Positions 33,600-47,155 are shown, numbered from the stretch's first letter. The stretch: 64,000 nt of DNA from Heterocephalus glaber (GCF_000247695.1 NW_004624730.1:28507861-28571860), one strand, 5' to 3'. Made by a program: numbers and translations. The notes: generated by a model from the sequence alone, not told the origin.

Positions 33600-36480
33600 A
33601 CTGTATACCCAAATATCTTGTTCTTCCACATTAATCACAACCACTTTCCAATCACCTGGGCCGATAGCTCTTCAACTCTTTCATCTTAATTTGCAATATC
33701 CTTTCTGAGACATAATTTTTATACTCAGTCTGCAAATCCATGTATCACAACTGTAGCCGAGAAGTGCCCTCCCTTTTCTCCTGACTCCTGAAACATCAGC
33801 CACCTAATCTAGTCCTGCTAACATGACACATGGGCCAGCTGGGGATGCTGTAATGAGCAAGACGGGCATTAAGTTCAAGTTGGAACATCGTGAGTATGGA
33901 AAGACAGAGGGAGTCCTCTTTGAGCTGTAGTCATGGGGGGCTGAAGAGGCTGTGAGCAGCTGGACAGAAACAGAAGATGCCTGTAGAGCCTGCCTGAGTA
34001 AGGGTCAGAGCAGAGGAGAGATGCTGAGAACAAAGTGAAAGTACACTGGCGGAGGCAAATGGAGAGCCACTACCTTTATCAAAGCATTTACAGTCAGTTC
34101 TACATTAGTTAAGTCTTTTTTTCCTGTTTGAAGATTTAAGAGGAATTCTGCTCCTTTTTTCTAATGTTTTGCTGACCATCTTGATTGACTGACAGCAACT
34201 ATTTTGGAGACTAAGAAGAAGAAATGAAGGAAGATGAAAACTAAATTGATAACATTCATTTCTTGTTAATATCCCTGGGAACAGGTATAGTGGTGAGACT
34301 GTTGGGCAATGGGCTAACAATAGTAATAAAATACCATTATATAAAAGATTCATGTAATTGATTTGGACATTACTATTCCCCCCAATGCTACTGAAAGCAA
34401 AGGGTTGGCAGCATTTTTTTATTGCTTAGGATTTAAACTTTAGGTTTAGTAAACAGTAGAACCCAAACTATTTGTGATAGGTCTAGTAGATGGGGAAAAA
34501 GAGTTTATTCTTATGTAAAATTTGATCACATTACATTTAGTTTATTATTTCAATCTGTCAGGATATTTTGTGTAATATCAGAGTTTCGTGTATAATTCCA
34601 ACATCTTTTCCATGCTTTCTTGCCTTATCTGAGTGTAGTGGGTATATAAGGAAATATAGGAGAATGCCTCTAGAACTAGGAAAAGAAAGAATCCTCAGAG
34701 AATTGAAGGATTTAATAACTAACAATTGTAAGATTAATTTTTAGCAGCTGTAATCCATCCTAGGAGACAAGTCATAATCTGTAATAGATGATCAAGATGG
34801 GATTCTTGACTATTTAATGCTAAAAAACTGGTAAGCTTATCAGTTGAACAACTCAAAACTCATATTCTCTCTCAGGGGAAAAGTCTGAAGCTATGCTTGG
34901 TTACCAGAGATCTCCATACAGCAAGGAATACCATTGTCACAAGTTATCGGGGCTAAGGAGGTGAGTCAGACCTTGAGAAAGCCAGTCAGTTGGGCTATGA
35001 CAACATACCAAACTCAAAGTAGTGGGTCCACCTCAGATCTTACAGATTACTGTTGTTGGAGAGTGTGAACCCAGCATAGGCAGATTTTCCTAGAGCCCAG
35101 AGGTAACAGTGTAAGCTCCAAAGAAAAACAAGCAGGGCTTGGAGATATAGCTAAGTGATAAAGCATTTGCCTAGCATTACCAACGCCCCAGGTTCAATCC
35201 CCAGCATTGTAGAAAAACAAAGAAACAATCCAAAAAGAACAACAAAAAAAATGTTTGTAGATCATCAGGAAACCCTGGTGTTAAACGAATAAAGGCAGCA
35301 GACAGTAATTACTCATCCATGTATCCTCTGATGGGACCAATGAACCACATTTGTCCCATTCCTGTCACAAGGGAGGGGAGTTCCACTGTGGGGCAGTCTG
35401 AGTTACACTCCTTGTTTACCCAACTCCCTTCACTTTAATTTTATTGTCATTGAACTTGTGTAAACTGATCCAGATTCACAATAGATGTTAAAATTAGCAA
35501 TCAGGTGAACTGAGAGAGGGGACATACTTATTTCAGTCTCTAGAAAATGATTTATCTGTGTATCAACAGATCAGTATCCTGATTTCCTACTGAACATTTG
35601 AGCATGTTTAGCATTTGTCTGCCTTGGAGAGCTTCAACAGCACTGGCTTAGCTGAAAAATTGATTCTGATGCTGAAAAGTTTAGTAGGTGACCCTGATTA
35701 AGAGTAACGTGTTTGTTTGCTCCTCTCTGGAAACCAACCAGTATGCTTTCTTTTTGTGATGAGGCAGACACCAATTCTGCAAGATGATGATGTTAAATCT
35801 TTAGCTTTACCATTGGTTCAGGTCTAACTCAAATTCTTATGCTTTGATTTTATCCACTTCTTACTTTTTAATGTGGCTAGTAGAAAATTTTAATGTATGT
35901 ACAGTATTTGGCTAGCAATATAATTTCAGTGGTCACTGTTGCTTGCGTCTCAATGTTTGCATTCTTTCATTTCTAAAAGCAATACTCTATTAAAGCTGGA
36001 CAACTTAGTTCGGATGAAACACTCCAAAATTAATATCCATCCTCCAAAGTCATTATTATCCTTCCTTTTCTTTAAGAGGCTAAAAGAAAGAGGAATTCGC
36101 TTTTTTGAATCAGAAGTAGGCATAAGACAAATACACGTAAACGTAATGGGGATGTAAGAAAAATCTAAAAGTAACAAGTAAAAGTAAAAAACTAAAAGAC
36201 TGTCTACTGCCTGTAGACAAACTGTTAACAAAACACAGTAATATGTACACCTGGACAAGCATCAATCCCGTGAGGAAACCCAGCAACTTTAATTACTTCA
36301 CCTACGGGCACTACATTGAGAATTGTTTCTTTCCACTTGAGTGGAAGCATGTTGCTATGGTAGAGTAAGCTGTCATGAGTGTTGCTTCTCTTATGCCAGA
36401 ACTGGCTTCTGAGGCTCATTTTTATATGTGTTATATAGATAATAATTAATACTTGTAGTACACTGACAACAATAACGAGC
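33600..36480. other. Gene-free DNA with one SINE
   Basis: A degraded ID-like SINE at 35135-35225 (cttggagatatagctaagtg ... caggttcaatccccagcatt) is the only confident element. ORFs are short, unrelated to known families, and often overlap on both strands. Confidence 0.4.
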
Positions 36481-36481
36481 A

Positions 36482-36610
36482 CAGGCTTTAGAGTCAGAGT
36501 GATCTAGGTTTGATTCTGGCTTTGCTACTTGCTAACTCAGTGGCCTTGGGGCTGCTGTTTCACCTCTGGAGCCCTACCTGCTAATCTGTAAAATAGAAAT
36601 AGTAGAGCCA
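36482..36610 (+). repeat. MIR relic
   Basis: gctttagagtcagagtgatc, taggtttgattctggctttg and aatctgtaaaatagaaatag give almost the whole MIR body in order. Confidence 0.7.
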
Positions 36611-37149
36611 CAGCACCTAATGGACCAACTCCCTGCCTCTGCTTTTAGACATTCTTCACCGTAAGTTTTGAAATCTGCTCTGCAAATATGGTTATGTCTC
36701 TACCTTTTGCCAAAGAAATGTTATTTTTCACCTTAAGCTTCATGAAAAGAACTTTGGGGGCACCACTGACCTAGGCTTTTGACATTTGTCCTCTGTTGTT
36801 TGTGGAAATCACTGGAGAACTTACATGGTGAGCTACGGCTTATCAACTGTGTCCACGGTTGACAAGGAGAGACAGCCAGTTAGGAAATGCCTGCAGAGAT
36901 TACACATAGAGAAATGTTATGCATGTTTTTATTGCAGACAAAATGGAGGGAGAGGAAGCTAGCCATGAGCCATCTTAAAGGATTTTACCCAAGAGTACAA
37001 AACTGGACCCAACTGTGAGGCATTCCTTACAGAATGCTGAAAACTAAGGCTTGCAGAGGGAACATAAGCAGTTAGGGGGTTCCAGGTGCTAACTGACCTT
37101 TAAGTAGTTGGATGTGATCCAAAAACATTTGTCAGCTTTTAAACACCTG

Positions 37150-37375
37150 TTATCCAGGTGTAGCGGTACATGCTTGTAATCCCAGGAACCAGGAGGATGA
37201 AGCATGAAGACTGCCAGTCTGGGCCCACTCTGGGCAATTTAGTGACTTAGCAAGACCCTGTCTCGAAATTTTAAAAAAAGAAAAGAAAAGAAAAAGAGCT
37301 GAGGATGTAGTTCAGTATGAAGACCCTGGGTTCAATCCCCAGTACTGAAAAAAATAAATAAAAAATAAAATCTTA
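37150..37375 (+). repeat. B4-type SINE
   Basis: A B1-like half (gcggtacatgcttgtaatcc, agcaagaccctgtctcga) is followed by an aaagaaaag linker and an ID-like half (gagctgaggatgtagttcag ... gggttcaatccccagtactg) with an A-rich tail. Confidence 0.85.
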
Positions 37376-38344
37376 AAAAACACATACCTGTCAATCCTTA
37401 TCAGCTACACTGGAGAGTTAGCTTCATGGTTGGAGGATACAACCTCTTATGCTTATGAGGTTTTACAATTTGTCTTTCAGCAGCTACATTTCATCCTCTT
37501 TTTCTCCATAGCTACATAAAACTAAGGTTCCTGAACTCATCTCTTCTGCTAGGCTGAGAGCTGTCTGGGGAAGGCTCTGGTCTTCTCAAAGTAATTCCTG
37601 TTCTATGAAAACTATTTCCAGGCTCAGGGTGTCATTAGTTAGGTAAAGATAATACAACATTTTTGGAACAGTATCAAATAGGACTTCAATTATTCAGTGA
37701 GAATTTGTACCTATTTGCCACATTAGCCACCACCTTGTGGGGAAATTTAAGGACAGAGTAAATCACAGTGGCTTATAGGTTAAGCTCACCATGTTAAGCT
37801 GGCATGAACTTAAAAAGACTAATTCTAGAATGGAAGGAGAACAAGAGGGTAAACAAGGGATGGGAGAACAAGGCTATTCTTTGTGACATATTTGAATGCA
37901 TGTCAATAAATTGAGGAATTAAAGAACAGAATGAAAGTTAAGTGCTATGGACACTGAAAGAACCTAAGGCTCACCTTGAGTTTGAGGAGTTTGGAGTGGG
38001 CTTCATATAACAGTCCACACTCTAAAGACTCTCAGCAGGTGGATATCTAAGAGAAGGGCCCAGGAATTCCACATCTGGAAAGCAGTGAGCTAACTGGAGC
38101 TTGGGCATAAGGGGGAAAAAGTGGACTGGTAGTGGAAAGTGGATTGCAAAAATCTCAGATGCCAGGGTGAGGGAGTCAAATTTTCCATATTTAGTCCAAA
38201 TAGTGAAAGATGTAGGGGGAAATTTCTCAGTGTATAAAGGTTCTCAACATTTATTTTTGTGTTGAGAGAGCCAAAGAATTCCTATCAGATTGTCTCAAGA
38301 CAAGGGAGGGAATTGTTCCTTTTCCCCTTTCCTAAACTCTAGGG

Positions 38345-38426
38345 CAGTGTTGGCAAACCTTTTAGAGCTTTTCAGTGATAACAAACATCCTGCTGTGGCA
38401 TGCGTGCCATAAGTTTGCCACCACAG
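38345..38426 (-). mobile_element. 82-bp hAT-like miniature element
   Basis: It starts CAGTGTTGGCAAACC and ends GTTTGCCACCACAG, which are matched inverted repeats. Flanking 8-mers (ctctaggg and caataggg) agree at 6 of 8 positions, as expected for an old hAT 8-bp duplication. Its reverse complement aligns along its length with the element at 58686-58765. It encodes nothing. Confidence 0.65.
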
Positions 38427-38629
38427 CAATAGGGCGTACTACTAACACATTTTGATTTTAAGATTAAAATGCCTACAGGTAGATAAGACTTTAAGTACTT
38501 CAAAAGTGTTTTAGTTGGAGGAACTTGCCTGTGTACACCAGGGGAAGAATTTAGGGTATACCACACACTAGACTAAAGATTTTATTGTGTAGCATCATAA
38601 GTTATCCCTAAAGTACCACCAATAATGTA

Positions 38630-38780
38630 ACAGTCAATCCATCTGCACTTTGCACACCTATCATCCATTCCACATGTCAGCATTTTTGGAGTGTACACCA
38701 TGTGCCAGGTCCCATGCTGGGTACCTGAGCTGCAACAATGAATAAAACTGTCAATAGTAGTGTGCATCAGTGTGTTGGGG
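38630..38780 (-). repeat. L2/MIR-type relic, antisense
   Basis: gtgtacaccatgtgccaggt and catgctgggtacctgagctg are typical of reversed L2 3' ends. Confidence 0.45.
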
Positions 38781-39799
38781 ACAGAAAAAGTGAAATGGAG
38801 ATAGGAAGATAGGGCTGGGAAGGGAGGCATGATCACATCTCAGGACACATGTGCAAAACAATTCTTAGAACCCCACATGTGGATTTCTCCTGAGAACTCG
38901 AAATGTGTGGAATGAATAAAAGGACAAGGCACCATGAAGAGCTTGCTAATGTGCCACCCCATGTCAGCTGGCCCCATATTCTTTAAGGTGTGCTTTTATT
39001 TTTATTTCTTTTATTTTTATTTTTACCCAAATTTGCTCTGCAGAGCCAGTTTCTTGCCCTTCATTTTTAATTTCTCCTTTTTAATTTTTCCTACCTCAAA
39101 TAAATATGAAACTTTGCCACCGTTTTTGCTCATTTTGATCAGCTGAGATGGAAAGAACCTAGAAATCACCTCCAGAATGAGACTCCAGCACCCCAAAAAG
39201 CTGGTAACAAAATGAAAATGGTGAAACTTTGTCGCAACTGGGAGACGTATGAAAGTTTACTATGCAATTTATTTACTTTTTGGTATGGATGATAATTTTC
39301 CTAACAAAGTTAGATATTAATTTTAAAAACCCTCCTTTTTTTCAAGCAAGTGAGCTAATTTGACAGGTGTCTGTATCACAAGGGCAAATTGCTCCATGAA
39401 GTTGTAGCTAGGATATCAGAAGAGAAATCCTTGTGGCAGGATAGGAAAAGAGGTTAGGAAATGTCTCCTGAGGGGAAGGTAACTCTTTTCTAGAAGTACT
39501 TGCTCTGACTGAGTAGTCCTGACTCAGGCTCAGACTAGGTTTGGAGTCAGAGACAGAGCCAGAAGTGAAGAATTAGCCTTCTTGTTTTCCTAGTGTAGCA
39601 GCAAAAGTAAGTAGACATCAGACTCAACCAGCGTTTTCTGAGCACCTATGTCTCAGGCGTTTTGCAAAGGCTTCAGGTTAGATTTTGCCTGTGCTACCTA
39701 CAGAGCTGGAATCAGGAGTCTAGGACATTTCTTCAAGTTGTGGGGAACGCCACACAATCAAGCCAAAGGCAGGTTAGGCACCCGGTATTTCCAACTTCA

Positions 39800-39945
39800 G
39801 GGAGAGGAGTATAGATCTGAAACTTGAGATCAGGCAGTAGTAGGTTCAAATCTCGACTAGCGTCATGGCTTTGAACAAGTCACAGAACTCCCCTAAATCG
39901 ACTCAATTTCTCCATCTATATAGAGGGTAGTGTAAAACCTCGAAA
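39800..39945 (+). repeat. MIR relic at the edge of the CpG island
   Basis: tcaggcagtagtaggttcaa, atctcgactagcg, tttgaacaagtcacagaact and tttctccatctatatagagg follow the MIR order. It ends just before the island begins. Confidence 0.5.
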
Positions 39946-40239
39946 GGTTTATTGCGAGCAGATTCCGACCGTTAAGATCCTAACGCGAAGCGAAAGCTAC
40001 ATAAATGGCAGCCATCATTCTTGGCCAAGTGGGGGCGCATCCTCCGGGCGGGCCTCCCGCGGGGTCCCCCAGGACCAGCGGGCAGTCTCCGCCTCCGGGC
40101 TGCGGTCTCTGGGTGCTCGCGGCAGGTGGCCCAGTGCCTTGGTGCCCACGCCCCGAAGCGAGCCAGGAGCGCGGGCTGGTTGGATGCCGTCGGCCCCGCA
40201 GGATCACTCCCTCTCGCCCCATTCACGCGACCGGAGCAG

Positions 40240-40241
40240 GT
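40240..40241 (+). other. Candidate upstream splice donor
   Basis: GAGCAG|GTGAGG is a near-consensus 5' splice site inside the CpG island, 70 bases before the assembly gap. It could end a non-coding first exon; no acceptor pairing can be proved. Confidence 0.3.
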
Positions 40242-40311
40242 GAGGTTTCTGGCCCAGGCCGCGGGGACAGGGACCTCGGGAGACGTCGAGGCGGAGGCCG
40301 CAGCCCTAGGC

Positions 40312-40411
40312 NNNNNNNNNNNNNNNNNNNNNNNNNNNNNNNNNNNNNNNNNNNNNNNNNNNNNNNNNNNNNNNNNNNNNNNNNNNNNNNNNNNNNNNNN
40401 NNNNNNNNNNN
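40312..40411. other. Assembly gap of exactly 100 N
   Basis: A run of exactly 100 N lies inside the CpG island. This round size is the usual placeholder for a gap of unknown length, so true promoter sequence is missing and all distances across it are provisional. Confidence 0.98.
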
Positions 40412-40701
40412 CCGGCCGCGCGCTCTGCGGCTGCGAAAACCCGGAGAGGCGGATCGGAGCGCTCTGCGCTCGAAGCCAACTCCTCCGCGGTCCGGCGGGC
40501 TGGGCATGCTCAGTGCGGCCCCGCGCCGCCGCCGTCCGCCAACTCGGAAGCTCGCGCGCCCGGGCCGTGGGGGCGAGGACGCCGGCGTTGCTCGGCGCCC
40601 CCAGACAGTGGCAAACTTCGCGGCATCCCCGGAGCTCGCTCGGGCGAGACAGCTATTTCACCAATAAAATCAAGTCCAATTCCCCCTTCCCTGCCCGAAC
40701 G

Positions 40702-40755
40702 ATGGAAGCTGCGGCCGCCCGAGTGCCCCCGCTGCCGGCGGCCCCTGCCCGCTAG
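40702..40755 (+). other. Short upstream ORF, 17 codons
   Basis: ATGGAAGCTGCGGCC opens a 17-codon frame rich in Ala and Pro, stopped by TAG at 40753. It ends 14 bases before a candidate donor at 40770. If this stretch is transcribed as 5' UTR it would be a self-contained uORF; no evidence shows that the peptide is made. Confidence 0.25.
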
Positions 40756-40769
40756 CCCGGGACCAACAG

Positions 40770-40771
40770 GT
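40770..40771 (+). other. Candidate upstream splice donor beside G-quadruplex motif
   Basis: AACAG|GTAAAC is a good 5' splice site. Possible acceptors with C/T tracts follow at 40878 (cctcccttccctag) and 41044 (cccttcctcccctag), so a short intron within the 5' UTR is possible. Confidence 0.35.
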
Positions 40772-40779
40772 AAACTGTT

Positions 40780-40799
40780 GGGGTGGGGGCGGGGAGGGG
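40780..40799 (+). promoter_or_regulatory. G-quadruplex motif overlapping a GC box
   Basis: Four runs of four or five G are separated by single bases (T, C, A), with a GC box inside. One-base loops with G4 runs are predicted to fold very stably. It lies 10 bases downstream of the donor at 40770, on the sense strand. Confidence 0.8.
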
Positions 40800-41661
40800 C
40801 GCGGAAGAGTCCAAGACGCCTGCAGGCTGTCTGTCCCGGTCGGCGCTCCCGGCCACCCTCCTCGCCTCCCTTCCCTAGCTCCTGGAGGGGAGCAAAGGGT
40901 TAAGTCGGCCCCGAGCCACCGCGAGCGCGGCCCCTCCGGCCGCCACGACCGCCCGCAGCGCTCCTTGGCGCCCACCCGGAGCGGATGCGCCACGCAGCCC
41001 GGCGGGCGTCTCAGAGGCACCGGCCGCGTCCCTTCCTCCCCTAGCCCTCCAGGCCTCCCTCCGCACGCGCCGGCTGGGTCTGCGCCCAGGTGGCGTCGTC
41101 TGCGGGGCGAGGGGCGCAGGGCTCGGGGGAGGGTCCCGGAGGCGGGGGCGGCGCCCCGCTGCTCCTCTCCGGGGAAGGGGGCCACCCTCGCCTAGGGCGA
41201 GCACTTGAGCCGCCTGCCCAGGCGCCTAGAAAAGTTTTTTTTCCCCCCTCCTTACCCCTCCCCCACCGTTAGCCTGCGCCCAGCTGGGGTGGGTTTGGGT
41301 CCATTGGTGAAAAAAGTCACACGTTCCCATCAGCTGCTCCTCCCCTTGGGGACAAGGGGGGTGGCGGGAGGCTGGCTCCGAGGAAGACCCTGGCAGACCT
41401 TCAGCCCCTCCACCGCGCCCCCGGAGCGGCGCGTCCCGAGGCTCGAGAGCAGCCGGGTGTCCGCCGAAGGCTGCCCCCATCGGTGCGTGTCTGCGTGCCG
41501 GGCAGCGGCGGCATCCAACCTGCTTCATATCCCCAGCCTACAGCGCCACAACGAGCGAGCGAGCGAGGAGGGGGGAGAGGGAGTCTGTCTGCAAAGTGCT
41601 GCTCCCTGGTGCTCAGAGGCGGCTGCTCCAGCTCCAACTCTCATTCATTTCGCCGGTTAAC

Positions 41662-43380
<1,719 letters not shown>

Positions 43381-43384
43381 TCAT

Positions 43385-43420
43385 AAAAGACTCAGGCTGA
43401 AAAAAAAAAGACTCAGGCTG
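43385..43420 (+). repeat. Poly(A)-only insertion scar
   Basis: A perfect 15-bp direct repeat, aaaagactcaggctg, at 43385-43399 and 43406-43420 encloses only six A. This is the signature left when an L1-driven insertion is truncated to its poly(A) tail; a small tandem duplication is the alternative. Confidence 0.65.
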
Positions 43421-43489
43421 GGGTCCTCTGTGATTCTGGAAAGAATAATTATGGATTTCAAGGGTCATTTTGTGGAATTCTAAAACTGG

Positions 43490-43640
43490 AAGTGACCTCG
43501 GAGACTACTCCTAGTATTTTTCTTTTTGACAAAGTGAAACTGAAGCCCAGGAAAACTTTGATTTAACCAAGGGGTATGGTGAATAAGCAGAATTGGATTA
43601 CCAATCTAGTATTTGTGTCAAAACCTGGTACTGCATTAAG
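43490..43640 (-). repeat. MIR relic, antisense
   Basis: acaaagtgaaactgaagccc, aggaaaactttgatttaacc and caagggg follow the reversed MIR end. Confidence 0.45.
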
Positions 43641-43874
43641 GATGATTTATGCTAAATTGTCTTCCCCAGGGCAACTGACGTTTTATTTCTCTTGAGCAGA
43701 GATAGTTATAAGTGAGCCAAGACTCAGATTTGGGTACAATATGGAACAGGTGCTTGGCTGTTCTTGGGTGGTTAGTGAGTAGTTTCCTAAGCTTAGTTAT
43801 TTATGTATTACTTCCATCAAAATTTCTATCTGTATGCCACCTGTGTACTCTTTATTCTAATGTTTTCCTTTTTT

Positions 43875-44055
43875 TGATACTGGGGATTGGACCCAAGGCA
43901 TTCACACTGAGCAGCATCCTTAGGCCCTTTTTAAACTTTGAGACTGGGTTTCACTAAGTTGCTAAGTTGCCCATACTAGACTGAAACTTGGGATCCTCCT
44001 GCCTCAGCCTCCCAAATTGCTTGGAATTACGGGGGTGTGCCAACACACCCCTGCA
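43875..44055 (-). repeat. B4-type SINE, antisense
   Basis: tgatactggggattggaccc, ctgagcagcatccttaggcc (ID half) then gagactgggtttcactaagt, cctgcctcagcctcccaaat (B1 half). Confidence 0.85.
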
Positions 44056-44819
44056 ATGTTTTCTTCAAACTTTCAGGGAACTTTTTTGTGTTTCCTAGGG
44101 GAAACACATGAAATTATCAATTTATTTCAATATGTATATGAATGTATAAAAATATATCAAATTATAACAATTATATTCTTATCTATTTGGTGTTACGTAC
44201 ACACGCAAAATTGTTAATTATACAGATTCAAAGATGACCATAGCCATTAACACTTTAAAAAGTTGATTTGTGCATCTAAAACTAATGTGGTTCATCAGAG
44301 TTATGTGTCCCACATGGTGGGAAATACTGATTTAATGGAGGAAGTGTAGGCTTCCAAATAGGGCAGTTGTGGGTTTGCATTCTGGTTTAGCATCTTTCCA
44401 GTTCGAAAGTTGTGTAATTTCTCATTTATAAATTAGCTGAATTGTCTTCATTGAAAATTTGTGGAAAAAGGTTCTCACAGTGTGTGAGAGAACCCTTTCA
44501 CTAAGTAGAGGCCATCCTTGTCACTGTGTTTGTGGTTTATATTGTTAGTGTTACAGTGGCATCATTGTTCTGGGAAATGGCCCCCAAGGGATAGAGTGGG
44601 ATTCTTCAATGAGGACCTCTGGTAGAGAAGAATTGGAAAGTAAGAACTGGAAGCCTCAACCTGCTTGATCCACTGATTATATTCATTCAAGAGTTTGCTG
44701 TGCATCAGCCTTTCATAGGACTTTATTATATATTGGGTAGAATACTTGCCTGTGGAAACAGACTGTTCTTAAGGTTTTAAAATATGGAATCTGAAAAGTG
44801 GGAGTTATTCTTAATTCTT

Positions 44820-45545
44820 TCTCCTTCCTTAGGCCTCATGTATGTATCAGTACCATACATTCATCAGTACATCTTGTCCAGTCCAGTTCCACAATGTATT
44901 TCCAATAAATTTGATACTTTTCAGTTTCACCAACGTGCCTGACTTTCTTTCAGGCTTCAGGCTGACTTTTCTCTGTCTAGGCTCTTGGATGTGCTGGTCC
45001 GTCTGCCTGGACCTCGTCTGCCTCCCCTCCATCCTTAACATTCCACCCTCCTCTTCTCACCTTAGCCTGTTGTGGTCAGTAGGTTCTGGAGCCACTCTAA
45101 CTGGGCTGAAGCCTGGCTTTCTTGTTTACATACTCCTTATTCTGCCCGTGCCTCAGTTTCCTTTCTCATAGAGAAGGGATGAGAATACTGTTTACCTCTC
45201 AAGGCTGTTGGAAGATTACACGGATAATACACGGGAGAACTTAGAATCTGGCACAGACTCAGCACCCAAACATTTGCTGTGTGAACTGCCATCAGGTTGA
45301 CCTCTTTGTCTTTATTCAGGTCCCAGCCCAACAAACTCCTCAGGCCTTTCAGGTATATCATTTGTAATTACATATTTATTTGCATCTTGCCATCCTCTGC
45401 TTAATGGGACAGTTTGCTAAGGGCAGTGATGGGGTCTGTTTTAGGCATCATTGAAGTACTGGCACTTAGTGCATTTAGTTCCTAGAATTTTGAGTGCACA
45501 AATATTTGCTGGAATATATGAATGAAAGTGGAATGAATGAATACA
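44820..45545 (+). repeat. L2 LINE fragments, sense
   Basis: Several pieces follow the L2 3' region: ctgtctaggctcttggatgt, gcctggacctcgtctgcc, and at 45410-45545 cagtttgctaagggcagtga ... gaatgaatgaatac. Frames are broken. A MIR/L2-type block near 45150-45260 (gcctcagtttcctttctcat) is inside. Confidence 0.5.
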
Positions 45546-45908
45546 AAAGGAAATCTGGTGACTGAGAGGTATTGGGGAAAGTCTAGGTAATTGCTGAAAG
45601 TGCCCTTTGCATCTGTTTTGGGGGATATAAGGCTCAAAGTGAAATTAAACCTTAAAAGTAGGAAGGAAGAGGAGTTTTGCCATTGGATGGAAAAGGGTTA
45701 CACAATTGAGTAGTATGTCCAGGAAATCAAATTCGTTGGAAAAATGAGTTGGGGCAAGAGGTTTGTAGGCAGCAAGAGCCCAGTGGTAGGGTTTGGGGGG
45801 GTGGGGAGGGTTGGCCTGGCATGCAGTGTAGGGGCTGCCTGAAGAGAGGAAGCATATGGCTTTGGAGAGTTGGTGATGGTGGCTACTGCTTGTGCATAAC
45901 CCTGAGGA

Positions 45909-46190
45909 GTATTTCTCTAACTCCAGAGCACATTCTCATTACTTGGAGGACTTGTTAAAGACAAATTGCTGGTCTGGGGTTATAGCTCAGCGGAGGAGTG
46001 CTTACCTAGGATATGCTGGGCCCTGTGTTCCTCAATAGCACTGCAGAGGAACAAACAGTAAGAAAAAAACCCAGGTTATGGAGTTTCTGATTTAGTAGCT
46101 CTGAGGTGGGGCCCCAGAATTTGCATTTCTAACAGGATTCCTGTGATCTTACAGTGGTGGTCCAGAACCCCACTTTGAGAACCTCAACCT
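45909..46190 (+). mobile_element. MER20 hAT element split by an ID-like SINE
   Basis: The left part has ctctaactccagagcacatt, ggaggacttgttaaagacaa; the right part has tggagtttctgatttagtag, aggtggggccccagaatttg, cactttgagaacctc. These are the ordered halves of MER20. A SINE (45970-46065, ctggggttatagctcagcgg) separates them. Confidence 0.75.
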
Positions 46191-46479
46191 AGAGAAGAAA
46201 AGTCACTCTGTTCTGCAGGGGCCAGAGAATTCTGTTGACACAGGTAGGGTTGGATTAGGCATCCCCCTGTGCTTGAAGATACGTACAGTAAGTAGTTTGG
46301 TTTCACAACCAACTCAGCCAGATTTTGGTGTCCTCTTCTGAGAAATTGTGCCTTCGTCTTAGCTCAGATCTAAGGGAATGAGTCAGGAGGTCTCAGACCC
46401 TCTTCAGTGATTTTCCGTTATGCTTGGAATAACATCCAAACCCTTCAGGGCCTAGGATTCTGACCCTTGCTCACTTCCA

Positions 46480-46610
46480 TAACCGCTGTCTTAGCCAGCC
46501 AGCCAGCCTGACTTGGAGTTTCGGCTCTACCACTTGCTGCCTGTTTGACCCAAATTCCTCACCTGTGGAATGAGGTTCACATTTTTTCCTTCTTCACAGG
46601 CTCCAGGGAA
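46480..46610 (+). repeat. MIR relic
   Basis: cttggagtttcggctctacc, acttgctgcctgtttgaccc, tcctcacctgtggaatgagg follow the MIR order. Confidence 0.6.
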
Positions 46611-47029
46611 GGTAGGATGAACTACCATATGCAAAGTAAGTTGAATAGTGTCTGTCACACAAAGTACAGGTCTGTGACTGTTGGCTGACCCTTCGTTAAA
46701 GTATCCCAGGGCCTCCCATTGTTCTTACAATATCCATGGGTCCCTTCCCTTAGAGATCTGGGGCTCCAGTCACCCACCTTGTGCTCCCCCTGCTGGCTGT
46801 ATGGTGGGATCACTGTCTGCTTTTCTCTCCTAACAGGCCCAGCTCTGGGACTTTTTGTTGTTGCTTCTCTGGCAGTCATGTTTCCTTTGGCTGGTAGCTC
46901 AGAAACTTCCACAGGGCGGTCTTCCTTGTAGTGTATCTCTCCTCATCTTCGCCAGTTTCTCACCCTGTGTTTAAATATTTTGCAGTAATTGTTTGAAATT
47001 CAGTGATAGGTTGTTTATTCTCCTTTCAA

Positions 47030-47155
47030 TGGCTTGCCCTCCATACTGGAACATAAGCTGCATGAGAGCAGGACCTTATTTATAGCTGGTATCCACAGCT
47101 GTAAACTGCTTAATGCCTGGGATTGGACTAAGCACTGATTCATAAGGAAATTAAT
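47030..47155 (+). repeat. L2 3' end relic
   Basis: ctggaacataagctgcatga, gagcaggaccttatttatag and aaggaaattaataaaat follow the L2 3' end. Confidence 0.45.

Noticed and set aside
40005..40755. Long open frames (220 and 244 codons) across the N gap
   Set aside because: They include translated N and reflect CpG-island composition; the real MED12L start is at 41672.
40670..41185. 171-codon minus-strand frame in the CpG island
   Set aside because: Pro/Gly/Arg-rich chance frame of GC-rich DNA; no domain and no start context or splice support.
46614..46640. tag|gatgaactacc as a possible MED12L exon 2 acceptor
   Set aside because: The downstream codons do not continue as the expected Asp-Glu-Leu-Thr-(Ala/Val) sequence and soon diverge.
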